Source: Neoarius graeffei (Eukaryota; Chordata; Actinopteri; Siluriformes; Ariidae). From it: 64,000 nt of DNA. Each line of letters begins with the position of its first letter. The stretch's first letter is position 1. Where the stretch lies: NCBI RefSeq assembly GCF_027579695.1, contig NC_083577.1, positions 54,495,283 to 54,559,282 of the forward strand. Reading direction: 5' to 3'. Positions 27,901-35,921 of the stretch are shown piece after piece. The translations under genes and the position numbers were made by a program. The notes under the pieces were generated by a model. The model searched no databases and was not told the DNA's origin. It was given only the letters and a program-made list of their open reading frames with translations.

Positions 27901-30448
27901 ATCCCTTAAGCACATTCAACACGCCTGCTTAGCCAGCTTTTGTAGTCAAGGCTTTACTAAAGCTGGGCCACCGTTATCACACACAATTGGATTTGAAAAT
28001 AAGTGACTGGTTTCATGTTTGATTGTGAGCTTAGCTTAAGGTTAATGAGCGAATGGTGTTTTATAGGAGCCGGATGAGCAAGAGGCCCCTGATGACCAGG
28101 ACTCTTCTCCACCAGAAGACACGTCTCTGTATCCCCACTCTCCAGGGACACAGTATCAACAGGTAATGGACGATTCCCATGTGGAGGGGGGAGGAGACAA
28201 ATGATCTTTGAAATACAATTAGGTCAATAAGTATTTGGACTGGGACAATTTTTGTAATTTAGCTTCTCTTTTTGCCTCTATACTCTGCCACAGTAGATTG
28301 AAATGAAGTCATCAAGGTGTGACTGAAGTATAGAATTTCAGCTCTGATCCCATTGAATTAACAAAAAATAACATTTTTAGAAATCTTTTTTTTTTTTTTT
28401 TTTTTGAATATATAAACATAGTCCCTCCATTTTCACAGGCTATTGGTAATTGGACGATTGACCTGAAGCCGTTTTGTGGCCGGGTGTGGCCTGTTTCCTA
28501 ACTTTATTTTATGACCAGGCTATCTGGAGTTGTTTCCATGTGTTCTGTTTACATTTGCAAGCTGTTCCTAGGAATTCTCAATACGTGGTCCAAAGATGCG
28601 TCAATGCAAGTGAAGGAGGCCGTCGTTAGGCTGAAAAAAATAACACTCCTATTAGAGAGAGCAGAAACTTTTAGGAGTGACCAAAGCAGCAATTTGGTAC
28701 CTTTCTTCAAAAATAGGAATGCACTGGCAAGCTCGGCACCACCAAAAGGCCTGGATGACCATGAAGGCCAACTAAAAGTGGATGATTGTAGAATTCTTTC
28801 CTTAGTGAAGGTAAAACTCCTTCACAACATCTAGCCATGTAAAGAACACTCTCTGGAGGAGGTAGGCCTATCATTAATGGTGATGATACACGGGGCAACT
28901 TTTTGGGCAATGTTGCCGAGCAATGTTGCTGGCAACGGGCAACTAGGTGAGACACAGGGCAACTTTTCAGGGCAACTAACAATGGGCAACAACAGTTAGC
29001 AACGGCAGTTTACAGTTAGCTAAAAAAAATCGATGTCTTAATTTTTGCTGTGACCATTTAATCAAGCTGTCTGTTGTTTTTTAGAGCTTTGGTGAGGTAA
29101 ATTCCTCCATATAGAATATTAAAATAACAACTTACCGGCGTAAAAACAGATGAGGAGTCTCTCCATCTCTTCACTCCACTGACACTGATGAGCGGCCGCC
29201 ATATTTGTTTGAAATTTCTGATCCAAACCTCACCGGAGGTCACATGACTCGATACTCGCGTTCTGATTGGCTTATCTTAAAAAGTTGCCAGAGATTATCA
29301 AAACCATTCAGAAAGAAACAATGTTGCCCAATCTCAATAGAAAAGAGTCAAAACGCAATTGCCCAAAAAGTTGCCCCGTGTATCATCACCATAAGTCTAC
29401 AATCAAGAGACACCTCGTGAATGCAAGTAGACAGGGTTTACTTCCAGATACAAACCACTGGTAATACTCGGGACAGAAAGGCCAGATTAGACTTTGCTCG
29501 AAAACCTGCCCAGTTTTGAAACAAGATTCTTTGGACCGATGAAACGAAGATTAATTTGTCTCAGAATGATGGGAAGAGAAGAGTCTGGAGAAGGAAAGGA
29601 AGGGCTCATGGTCCAACGCATACATCATCTGTCAAACATGGTGGACATGGGCATGCATTGGCTGCTAATGGAACTGGGTCACTGGTGTTCATTGATGCGA
29701 CTGCTGATGGAAGTAGCAGGATTGGCGCTATACTTTCTGCTCAGATTCAGTCATCCTACGAAACTGATGGGGCAGTGTTTCACAGTACAGATGGAGAATG
29801 ACCCAAAACATACTGCAAAAGCAACCAAAGAGCTTTTTAAGGCAAATAAATGGAATCTTTATCGATGGCGGAGTCAGTCAACCCAGTTGAGCATACTTTC
29901 CACTTACTGAAGACAACGCTGAAGGCCGAAAGATTCACAAACAAGCAGCAACTAAAGGCAGATGCAGTAAAGACCTGCTAAAGCATCTCAAGGGAGGAAA
30001 CTCAGCATTTGGTCACGTCCATGAGTTCCAGACTTTGGATTTGCATCCAAGTTTTAAAAACGATGCTCATATGTTAGTTTGTCCAGTTACTTTTGAGTCT
30101 GTGAAAATGGAGGAACTATTTATAAAAAAAAAGTGTAATTTTTAAATGGTTAATACTTTTTTTTTTTTTAAACTTTTGTTACACCCCTTGAATTAAAGCT
30201 GAGTCTACACATCAGTCACATCTTTTTGTTGGTTTGCTGTCCAAATATTTATGGATCTGAGTGTAGTTCCACATTTAAGTGACATTAAAGATGGCCTTTG
30301 CCTATTTCAGCAAAACAACCTTCCCCATGGTCAGCCGTATACTGGCCCGGCAGCACAGCATATGAACAATCCTCAACGTCCAGGTCCAAGAGCACAAGAG
30401 AACTGGGAGCCCCCAGAAGAGGTGCCACCTGCCCAGACAAAAGAGTAG
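843..30448 (+). CDS. usp9x: usp9x, ubiquitin-specific protease 9X/FAM, 3' two-thirds of the gene (30 exons, 5'-partial)
   Basis: USP9X is a very large cysteine protease that removes ubiquitin from many substrates in the cytoplasm and at endosomes and junctions. Thirty exons with GT/AG borders join without a frame break into 5,328 nt (1,775 codons plus TAG). Order in the product: ubiquitin-like region (exon 1413-1653), Ser-rich linker [15 protein letters not shown], helical repeats, then the USP domain. The Cys box [10 protein letters not shown] has its Cys codon at 10971-10973 (window residue 785). The zinc ribbon shows CQGC and CEKC pairs. The His box SGGHYYSY has its His codon at 14608-14610 (residue 1098). 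The Cys-to-His distance is 313 residues, which equals human Cys1566 to His1879 as I remember them. The C-terminal tail is rich in Pro, Gln and Glu and ends QTKE. The start codon and about 780 residues lie left of the window. USP9Y is the other vertebrate relative, but it is mammal-specific. Confidence 0.97.
1097..1308 (+). CDS. usp9x: usp9x exon (window exon 2)
   Basis: Acceptor ttttgcag, donor AG|gtctat, entering in phase 0 and leaving two bases of an Arg codon. The product includes [20 protein letters not shown] and [13 protein letters not shown], as in vertebrate USP9X. The donor is weaker than its neighbours (GTCTAT). Confidence 0.94.
1413..1653 (+). CDS. usp9x: usp9x exon 3, ubiquitin-like region
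   Basis: The frame is completed from the previous exon (AG|A). The segment [18 protein letters not shown] through [12 protein letters not shown] is the ubiquitin-like fold that precedes the helical repeats in USP9X. Donor acg|gtaagg. Confidence 0.95.
1790..1939 (+). CDS. usp9x: usp9x exon 4, Ser-rich linker
   Basis: Fifty codons in phase 0 encode LITAKLTQ followed by the low-complexity [15 protein letters not shown] segment and ESCLPGV. The donor gtgagg is followed by a T tract. Confidence 0.94.
2063..2401. mobile_element. short non-autonomous DNA transposon (MITE) with ATGCCTCCGCC ends
   Basis: The ends are inverted copies, atgcctccgcc at the left and ggcggaggcat at the right, about 340 bp apart. 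The interior holds the recurring phrase aaggtcaaggtcactgtgag and no coding potential. It lies in the usp9x intron between exons 4 and 5. I cannot assign a superfamily with certainty. Confidence 0.7.
2492..2612 (+). CDS. usp9x: usp9x exon 5
   Basis: Acceptor tttttgtag. The product is [19 protein letters not shown] through VLMKLMPP and leaves one base of a split Asp codon (G|AT). Confidence 0.94.
2694..2824 (+). CDS. usp9x: usp9x exon 6
   Basis: Acceptor ctttttcag. It completes the Asp codon and encodes [20 protein letters not shown] to LYLIE, ending in phase 0 at gag|gtttgt. Confidence 0.94.
3521..4657. mobile_element. hAT-like non-autonomous element inside the LINE, carrying a SINE
   Basis: The ends share an inverted tgtttacatta (left at about 3912 after the SINE, right taatgtaaaca at about 4645). 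They are flanked by ctccttag at the left and caccttag at the right, an 8-bp duplication with one mismatch. Removing the element rejoins the LINE reading frame context. There is no transposase open frame. Confidence 0.55.
3526..3898 (-). mobile_element. tRNA-derived SINE, copy 1
   Basis: The minus strand starts GGGCGGCACGGTGG and has a pol III A box (tagtggttagcgc) and B box (ggttcgagccc). It ends in repeated ATGAG units. A perfect 13-bp target duplication CTCCTTAGGCCCT lies at 3513-3525 and 3899-3911. Confidence 0.9.
4919..5197 (+). CDS. usp9x: usp9x exon 7
   Basis: Acceptor gctttcag, 93 codons in phase 0, donor cct|gtaagt. The product has [20 protein letters not shown] and [18 protein letters not shown], highly conserved in USP9X. 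Confidence 0.96.
5804..5929 (+). CDS. usp9x: usp9x exon 8
   Basis: Forty-two codons in phase 0, [20 protein letters not shown] to RLAQQISDE, with acceptor tgtccacag and donor gag|gtatac. A poly-T rich stretch (5660-5740) precedes it in the intron. Confidence 0.95.
6215..6340 (+). CDS. usp9x: usp9x exon 9
   Basis: Forty-two codons in phase 0 with acceptor ttttttccag. The product is [20 protein letters not shown] to EEISNIYEK. Confidence 0.95.
6470..6636 (+). CDS. usp9x: usp9x exon 10
   Basis: The acceptor is the weak tttttaaaag. The product is [20 protein letters not shown] to DLLLHCQS, and it leaves two bases of a Lys codon (AA|G). Confidence 0.95.
6743..8022 (+). mobile_element. hAT-type transposon remnant with BED zinc-finger exon
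   Basis: The ends CAGGGTTTCTG and CAGAAACCCTG are inverted, and the flanks are ttattatt/ttgttatt within an ATT repeat. From 7108 the plus strand encodes [20 protein letters not shown] followed by a C-x2-C ... H-x4-H pattern (CTLCKR ... HAKAEKHQ), the BED-type DNA-binding finger of hAT transposases. The frame then breaks, and a (CT)n microsatellite at 7616-7668 sits where the catalytic domain should begin. The DDE core and dimerisation domain are absent. Confidence 0.78.
8081..8189 (+). CDS. usp9x: usp9x exon 11
   Basis: Acceptor ttgttcccag. It completes Lys (AA|G) and encodes [20 protein letters not shown] to LLFTVLG, donor ggt|gtaagt. The donor position was chosen because it restores phase 0 for the next exon. 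Confidence 0.95.
8297..8443 (+). CDS. usp9x: usp9x exon 12
   Basis: Forty-nine codons in phase 0, [20 protein letters not shown] to [11 protein letters not shown], with borders gttccag and aag|gtatgg. Confidence 0.96.
8568..8714 (+). CDS. usp9x: usp9x exon 13
   Basis: Forty-nine codons in phase 0, [20 protein letters not shown] to EKGGANLIK, with borders tttttaag and aag|gtaagc. Confidence 0.96.
8902..9109 (+). CDS. usp9x: usp9x exon 14
   Basis: Acceptor cttcctactag. The product is [20 protein letters not shown] to DTLTDMYYS and leaves one base of a Gly codon. It is the last exon before the protease domain. See the finding on the 9109/10879 junction. Confidence 0.95.
9226..10735. repeat. 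unclassified ~1.1 kb interspersed repeat, copy A (with SINE insertion)
   Basis: This region matches 15650-17340 in the same orientation over many blocks, including caggcactaggaccatg, cgattcgattcaaa, gataggcagggagcag and gctttgatccaacttggat. Copy A lacks obvious terminal repeats and coding potential, and its limits are approximate. The two copies carry SINEs at different sites, so the SINEs arrived independently. Confidence 0.65.
10089..10461 (-). mobile_element. tRNA-derived SINE, copy 2
   Basis: Same family as the copy at 3526, with intact A and B boxes on the minus strand. A perfect 13-bp target duplication ACTTGGATGATTT lies at 10076-10088 and 10462-10474. Confidence 0.92.
10734..10778. 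repeat. (GT)n microsatellite
   Basis: About 22 uninterrupted GT units, 100 bp upstream of usp9x exon 15. Confidence 0.95.
10879..11099 (+). CDS. usp9x: usp9x exon 15, USP Cys box
   Basis: Acceptor ccccttgcag. The product begins [17 protein letters not shown] and carries [20 protein letters not shown]. The nucleophile Cys codon is TGC at 10971-10973, followed by an acidic insert ([14 protein letters not shown]). Donor gag|gtatta. Confidence 0.97.
11315..13035. mobile_element. hAT-type DNA transposon, outer element of a nest
   Basis: The ends cagtggcgtgcacaga and tctgtgcacgccactg are perfect inverted repeats. A perfect 8-bp target duplication AACTACAG lies at 11307-11314 and 13036-13043. There is no transposase frame, so it is non-autonomous. 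A second hAT occupies 11665-12644. Confidence 0.88.
11665..12644 (+). mobile_element. hAT element with BED zinc finger (ZBED-like), nested
   Basis: The ends tagggctgtcacg and cgtgacaccccta are flanked by the perfect 8-bp duplication TTGGGCTT (11657-11664, 12645-12652). A frame from about 11843 encodes [16 protein letters not shown] and then a BED finger (CRVCRKKV ... [11 protein letters not shown]), as in ZBED1-type hAT proteins. The frame stops soon after, so only the DNA-binding exon remains. Confidence 0.86.
13346..13536 (+). CDS. usp9x: usp9x exon 16, USP domain
   Basis: Acceptor gtttgcag. The product is [18 protein letters not shown] to [11 protein letters not shown] and leaves AG of an Arg codon. 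Confidence 0.96.
13703..13876 (+). CDS. usp9x: usp9x exon 17, USP domain with zinc-ribbon CxxC
   Basis: The product is [20 protein letters not shown] to [13 protein letters not shown]. The CQGC pair is the first half of the zinc ribbon in the USP fingers subdomain. Confidence 0.96.
13968..14109 (+). CDS. usp9x: usp9x exon 18, USP domain with second CxxC
   Basis: The product is [19 protein letters not shown] to [14 protein letters not shown] completes the zinc-binding set. Donor aag|gtaagc. Confidence 0.96.
14204..14407 (+). CDS. usp9x: usp9x exon 19, USP domain
   Basis: Sixty-eight codons in phase 0, [20 protein letters not shown] and [17 protein letters not shown] to [24 protein letters not shown] is the conserved USP core strand. 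Confidence 0.97.
14509..15064 (+). CDS. usp9x: usp9x exon 20, USP His box (largest exon)
   Basis: At 556 nt this is the longest coding exon here. It has [20 protein letters not shown] with the catalytic His codon at 14608-14610, then [14 protein letters not shown], then the post-catalytic helical stretch to [12 protein letters not shown]. It leaves one base of Gly. Confidence 0.97.
15412..15491. mobile_element. tiny (~80 bp) Tc1-type MITE
   Basis: The inverted ends tacagctatggccaga and gctatagctgta are only about 80 bp apart. It abuts the left end of the Tc1 element at 15493. Confidence 0.5.
15650..17340. repeat. unclassified interspersed repeat, copy B (with SINE insertion)
   Basis: Same repeat as 9226-10735, in the same orientation. 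Shared blocks include caggcactaggaccatg (twice near the left end of each copy) and ctgctgaaactgcatccc. There is no coding capacity or visible terminal repeat. Confidence 0.62.
16155..16508 (+). mobile_element. tRNA-derived SINE, copy 3 (the only plus-strand copy)
   Basis: It starts gggcggcacagtggtgta, has the B box ggttcgagccc, and ends in atgagatgagacga. Short flanking duplication GACTTCC. About 25 bp around the ccgtgtccgcgtggg segment is deleted between two ctcc words. Confidence 0.88.
17400..18350 (+). pseudogene. Tc1-like transposase pseudogene (element 1)
   Basis: The frame [20 protein letters not shown] runs to a single in-frame TAG at 17715-17717 and continues in the same frame to 18302. 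The DD34E motifs are present: [17 protein letters not shown] and [11 protein letters not shown]. Near 18255 a frameshift displaces the C-terminal [11 protein letters not shown] segment. With one stop and one frameshift, it is inactive. Confidence 0.88.
18899..18927. repeat. poly-T tract
   Basis: About 27 uninterrupted T residues immediately left of the foldback element at 18950. Confidence 0.9.
18950..19666. repeat. foldback element, copy 2 (complete, ~717 bp)
   Basis: The ends ttaaagaacagtccaccgta and tacggtggactgttccttta-a form a TTAA-bounded inverted repeat, and the whole element is one palindrome centred near 19305. A TTAA border is usual for piggyBac or Kolobok-type elements. It lies in the usp9x intron between exons 20 and 21. 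Confidence 0.9.
19912..20035 (+). CDS. usp9x: usp9x exon 21
   Basis: Acceptor gtttaattag. The product is [20 protein letters not shown] to RGPASD and leaves TG of a Trp codon. It is preceded by the longest usp9x intron in the window (4.8 kb). Confidence 0.95.
20320..20545 (+). CDS. usp9x: usp9x exon 22
   Basis: It completes Trp and encodes [20 protein letters not shown] to [12 protein letters not shown], donor cag|gtaagc. Confidence 0.96.
20654..20783 (+). CDS. usp9x: usp9x exon 23
   Basis: The product is [20 protein letters not shown] to [10 protein letters not shown], with borders gtgttag and cta g|gtatgg. Confidence 0.96.
20941..21126 (+). CDS. usp9x: usp9x exon 24
   Basis: The product is [20 protein letters not shown] to RMQSSIN with a split Gly codon at both ends (phase 1). 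Acceptor tttgccatag. Confidence 0.96.
21302..22329 (+). mobile_element. non-autonomous DNA transposon with tatagacccctttcac ends, carrying a 'DPY' domain exon
   Basis: The ends tatagacccctttcac and gtgaaaggggtctata are inverted and are followed by gacgtcac at both sides. A frame from 21421 encodes [20 protein letters not shown] and then GFDPYD and [15 protein letters not shown] before it decays. I recall this N-terminal domain from fish transposon-associated proteins (often with YqaJ-like domains), but I cannot confirm it. A rearranged copy lies at 34731-36075. Confidence 0.7.
22409..22629 (+). CDS. usp9x: usp9x exon 25
   Basis: The product is [20 protein letters not shown] to [10 protein letters not shown], acceptor cttgtatag, donor cag|gtaaaa. 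Confidence 0.96.
22893..23823 (-). mobile_element. hAT element with N-terminal zinc-finger exon (minus strand)
   Basis: The ends caggggtgggcaa and its degenerate inverse tgcccaggtctg are flanked by the perfect 8-bp duplication CTCTACTG (22885-22892, 23824-23831). The minus strand (23470-23252) encodes [18 protein letters not shown] followed by CLVCGEQ ... LSRHYQMKN, the finger found at the start of GTF2IRD2/Charlie-type hAT proteins. The catalytic part is missing. Confidence 0.88.
24173..24261 (+). CDS. usp9x: usp9x exon 26
   Basis: The product is [20 protein letters not shown] to DSWQTH and leaves AG of Arg. Acceptor tttaaatag. Confidence 0.95.
24350..24506 (+). CDS. usp9x: usp9x exon 27
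   Basis: The product is [20 protein letters not shown] to [10 protein letters not shown], acceptor atccaccag, donor cag|gtaccc. Confidence 0.96.
24623..24835 (+). CDS. usp9x: usp9x exon 28
   Basis: Seventy-one codons in phase 0, [20 protein letters not shown] to KACELCPEE, donor gag|gtatgg. Confidence 0.96.
25119..26735 (+). mobile_element. degenerate Tc1-like element 2 with a nested MITE
   Basis: The ends cactgcctggccaaaaagtc and tttttggccgggcagtg are inverted. Plus-strand remnants such as [20 protein letters not shown] and a later 'gttatcccatc...ttccgtgatgg' block recall a Tc1 transposase gene, but stops and frameshifts are frequent. A MITE (25946-26447) splits it. Confidence 0.7.
25946..26447. 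mobile_element. MITE with ccccttttccaccaaa ends
   Basis: Long inverted ends, ccccttttccaccaaatcag at the left and tttggtggaaaagggg at the right, continue inward through the gttccagggctggttcgggg block. There is no coding capacity. Confidence 0.8.
26736..28066 (+). other. usp9x intron 28 remainder, mostly AT-rich unique sequence
   Basis: I see no repeat of known class or RNA gene. A GC-richer open block at 27246-27338 with a consensus donor is described among the findings as a possible cassette exon. Confidence 0.6.
28067..28162 (+). CDS. usp9x: usp9x exon 29
   Basis: Thirty-two codons in phase 0, [18 protein letters not shown] to [11 protein letters not shown], acceptor gttttatag, donor cag|gtaatg. 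It encodes the acidic C-terminal tail. Confidence 0.95.
28214..30265 (+). mobile_element. Tc1-like element 3 with broken transposase and a nested MITE
   Basis: Long inverted ends contain aataagtatttggac (left) and gtccaaatatttatgg (right), plus inner agtccctccattttcacag against ctgtgaaaatggaggaac. Plus-strand fragments include [40 protein letters not shown] and [15 protein letters not shown], spread over different frames. It ends only about 45 bp before the last usp9x coding exon. Confidence 0.82.
28872..29394. mobile_element. MITE with a perfect 32-bp terminal inverted repeat
   Basis: The left end begins ggtgatgatacacggggcaa at about 28877 and the right end finishes ttgccccgtgtatcatcacc at about 29394. 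The repeat is 32 of 32 identical. It disrupts the Tc1 transposase remnant. There are no open frames of note. Confidence 0.82.
30311..30448 (+). CDS. usp9x: usp9x exon 30, last coding exon
   Basis: Acceptor cctatttcag. The product is [20 protein letters not shown] to [12 protein letters not shown] with TAG at 30446-30448. It matches the conserved Gln/Pro-rich terminus of vertebrate USP9X. Confidence 0.96.
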   Translation, partial: QNNLPHGQPYTGPAAQHMNNPQRPGPRAQENWEPPEEVPPAQTKE

Positions 30449-32065
30449 CATCATGTTTTCATCCTGTCCTCCATCTGAGCGCAAGACGTTCGAGCAAAGA
30501 GCGAGGCCCCAGGCCCCACCATGCAGCGTCACTCCACAAACTGTTTCCAGAAAATTCTGCTCCTTGTCCTCCTCACCCTGGGGTGGAGTTACACTGTCTG
30601 CCCTGCAGTATTACAACCTGCCTGCAGTGGATGGTGTATGGTGGCATAACAAGCCAGGCCTGATGCACTTGTCTCATGTGACGGTGTACATATTCTAATA
30701 GTTTTGACTGTTCAAAACCATCAGCACCACATGCTGGTTGGAGACTTGCTGATTTACGAAACTTTAAAACTACAAAAATGCAAAAAAAAAAAAAAAAAAA
30801 AGGAAAAGAAAAAAAAAAGCCCTGTTTAATCACCTGTGCTCAGTTGTGCAGTTTGATCTGCCTTTTGGCCCTTTCGGTCATTCAGCTCTACATTATTTTA
30901 TTCATGTCCACTCTTGGTTAATCTATCCCGCCTCTGGAGCTGGAGCTGGCTGTACTGTAGGCATGATGGAATGGTTGGCTGATCCTGATGCTCGGTTGAC
31001 ATAAGTGGTGATACAACATATTTGTTCTAGAAACTTTCATTGCCTTTCCTTTTGTTTTGGTATTAATTGAATCATTTGAAAGCTCTAGTTGATATGCTGT
31101 AACGTTTTAGCATGGCTTCACACCAAACTAGTGTAGCCAAAGGGAAGTTCTGTGATCCTAACCGCCGTAGTTCCTAATTGACAGCTATTTTGATTAGCTG
31201 TTTCCCCTCCCCAAACAAAATCACTTCATTTTAAAAAAAAAAAAAGGTAAGAAACAAGTGGCTTCTGACTTGCACATATGTATCCTCTAACCTAACATTT
31301 GGCACTCAGTTCTTGGTGGGAATAAATGTTTAGTTTGAATTATAGGAATTTTAGAAAGAGAAAATGTATATGCAACAGTTTGCTATGCCAGGATGCCTGG
31401 AGCATTAGTGGACTATACTCAGTTTGCTTGTTTGTCTCTCCATGGTTGAACCTTGTATTAGACAAACGGGGGGGAATTAACATTGGCCACTAAAATCGAC
31501 AGCCTTCAGGTGCTGCCTGTTCACTTGCTTATTCTACTTGAACACAGATTCTGCCTGGGGACTCTATTGGAGCAGAATGGACAGAAGCAGGGTTATACTA
31601 TAAGAGAACTGCTGGTTAGTTACATGGCAACTTTAAAACTAGATAAGGTAATATTTAGGAATAAGGGTAAACACCAGTAAATATTGTATTTAATTGGTAA
31701 CTTGCATTTTGGATTTATCTAAAAAAAAAAAAAATACCAAATACTCCTGCAAATGAAACTATTCTGCCCACCATATTATATTTAAATATTTTGCTGTTTT
31801 ATTTTATAGAATTTATTTTGTTGTATTTCACTGAAAAGGAAAAAATAATTTCATTTAAGAGGAACGGTTTGTCCTTGTGTTCCTTTTAAAAATACTGACT
31901 GTACAGAGTTCTTTGCCCTTTTTTGCTGACTTTTGTTTTGGCCATAGTGACATTGAATTCTGGAGCCACAGTTGCAATGTTAACTTTCACTTTGTGAGGT
32001 TTTTTTGTGCACAGAACTATTACAAACATTGCGCCCTTCAAGAATAAAGAAACTAAACCTTGTGT
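30449..32065 (+). other. usp9x: usp9x 3' untranslated region
   Basis: About 1.6 kb of AT-rich sequence follows the stop and ends at aataaa (32043-32048) in an otherwise gene-free interval, which I take as the poly(A) signal. It contains A-tracts at 30780 and 31230 and several ATTTA-like words. Small open frames here are not supported. Confidence 0.7.
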
Positions 32066-32100
32066 ATTTGTTTACATTTCTAGATAAAGGCTTCTTAACC

Positions 32101-32305
32101 TAGCAGTTGAAAGGTTAGTAATGCAAGTTAGGAGAAGCAGTTTTGGGACCAAAAAGGTCCCCAGTTTAATTTGATTGTCTGGGCCAGCAGGAACAGCTTA
32201 AGTGCCCATGAACAAGGCACCTAACCTCCAACTCCTCTCCAGGGTATGTTGCATATCACTCAAGATATGAGCATCTCCTAAATGCCTGTACTGTAATATA
32301 GTAAC
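32101..32305. mobile_element. old V-SINE-like remnant
   Basis: The words gaacaaggcacctaacctcc and gagcatctcctaaatgcctg resemble the central domain and 3' tail of fish V-SINEs (cttgagcaaggcacctaaccc ... gcgtctgctaaatg). It lies between the convergent ends of usp9x and rpl8. Confidence 0.55.
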
Positions 32306-32591
32306 TGCTGCATTTCTATACATGGAGGCATCATCTAGATAATCATGGATTAAGGCCAGCTTCAGTCCTTAGTTTTCCCCATCATTAAAGTAGCAAAAAG
32401 ATGACATCACTAAAGATAATGTGATGTGCTCTCTCTCACATCTGTACATCTAAATAAATGCATCATATATTAATTACAAATTATTTTGTCCACCTCTGCT
32501 CCTGATACTCAAACTAATCATTCAGATGAGGAAAAAGTGAACACAAGACGAGCCTGACTTGGTTGGACACGTTTTATTATGAAGATTTAGT

Positions 32592-34096
<1,505 letters not shown>

Positions 34097-35091
34097 AGTG
34101 CCTCCTGTACATACAACAAAACACAGCAGGGTCAGAGATCAGATTTTGTCCACGCCGCCACCTCCTCCCACACACCAGATCCAGTTCATCAATCTGAAGG
34201 AAGTATAGGGGTGTTCACGTGGCAACTTTTACTCCGGTGTAGCACCAGGGCTGCCCCGGTAGAGCGTTCACACGGTACAAAGTTATACCGGTGTAGCCCC
34301 TGAAAGCTGCTTAAACCAGTGCAAATCTAACCCTGCTCGGGAGGTGGGTTAAGAAATTTACTCCGGAGTAAATGCTAGTTTGCGGGGCAGCACCGATTGT
34401 AAAATGGGACGTCTGAACGCTACAGGGGTAGACTCGCTACGCATCAGGAGAGTTAATTACATACTTTGCATCCTGGTATTTTGCGCTTCCAAAATGGCGA
34501 ATATCAACAACAACAGAACTGCGTGCCTTCCAGTGTTGCCAGATTGGGCGGTTTTAAGTGCATTTTGGTGGATTTGGACATATTTTGGGCTGGAAACCGT
34601 CAGCAGTAAATGGCAACACTGGTGTCTTCATCCACGTTGTTTTCCCAGCGCTTGGTGATGCCATGACAACCAGGAAAAGGAAGTACATTTTCACGCATGC
34701 GCATATTTCATTTCCGCATTATTACTATCGTATAGACCCCTTTCACTGACGTCACCCGAAACCGGAAGTAAACAGACCCTGCGCCATTTTGGAAGACCAA
34801 CAAACTCGTGATAAGGGGATAATAACAGCAGCGGTATGTGAACCCACGAGAATAAAGTGGAGTGGCAAACGACAAACAAATCTGAGCTGTTTTATGATTT
34901 ATTGGCCCAACAGTAGACTTGAAAGAAACCTGTGTGAGACTTGGCAAAAAACTGTGGATATAATGGATAAGTCTGTGCATGATCTATGGACACTGAGGTA
35001 AGCAAACGCAAGAAATTCAGATTTAAAACATGCTAAATTGGCCCCAAGTCGATAACTGTATGAGGAGCAAGCCTCCCAGACTTCTACATCT

Positions 35092-35262
35092 CATCTCATT
35101 ATCTCTAGCCGCTTTATCCTGTTCTACAGGGTCGCAGGCAAGCTGGAGCCTATCCCAGCTGACTATGGGCGAAAGGCGGGGTACACCCTGGACAAGTCGC
35201 CAGGTCATCACAGGGCCGACACAGACAACCATTCACACTCTCATTCACACCTACGGTCAATT
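35092..35262 (-). mobile_element. tRNA-derived SINE, copy 4 (3' part only)
   Basis: It runs from the ATGAG tail to ggtcaattt (which is internal in other copies) and then breaks off at the start of a MITE. The tRNA-like head is missing. Confidence 0.85.
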
Positions 35263-35264
35263 TT

Positions 35265-35921
35265 TGCCGCTTTTCCACTACAAACGCAGCTGAGTCAGGC
35301 TGAGCCGTGCCGTGCTGAGTGGGGCTGTTGGAGTTGCATTTCGACTACAACCGCGCTGAACCGTGCTGGCTGGAAGTGGGTGGACACATTGGGTGGAGTT
35401 AGCGAAAGTGGGTGGACGTCACACGATGTCGTTAAGCAGCGCAAACAGTGACATCAGTGATCTTTTAAGCGGTAGTCTCACGACCCGAATAGTAAACAAT
35501 AAACATGGAGGACATGGAGTCGTTAGTGTTGCTGGTCTTGGTGCTGTGGCTTGTTGACAACGCGGACAGATACTGGCAAGAGCGTATAGATGAGGCGAGG
35601 CGCATAAGGCTTCAGAAATTCTCGTAATTCGTAATTCTTCTTCTTCCGGGTTTGCGGTGTTTACAGATCCCAGCGCGCTCGCGGGGCGTGTGTGGGCATG
35701 TGAGGACACGCCTCCTCACCAATCAGTGCACAGGGGAGTGTCTGCTCACGCCCCCAGCCTCACTCGGCACGGTTTGGCTCGCTTCAGCCCTACTCCAAAA
35801 CCGTGCGAGTTTTAGGGGCTAAGCAGGGCTGAAATGAGCTGAGTCGTGCTGGTTTTTGGTAGTCGAAACGCGAGCCGTGTCGGGCTGAAGTGAGCTGAAA
35901 AAGGGTAGTGGAAAAGGGCCA
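35265..35921. mobile_element. MITE with gcttttccactac ends
   Basis: The ends tgccgcttttccactac and gtagtggaaaagggcca are inverted, with shared internal words agctgag and gtgctgag. It resembles, but is not identical to, the MITE at 25946. Confidence 0.75.

Noticed and set aside
30573-30833. Minus-strand open frame overlapping the usp9x 3'UTR
   Set aside because: Its N-terminal part is a poly-A/poly-T reading (Phe run). There is no promoter or homology support.
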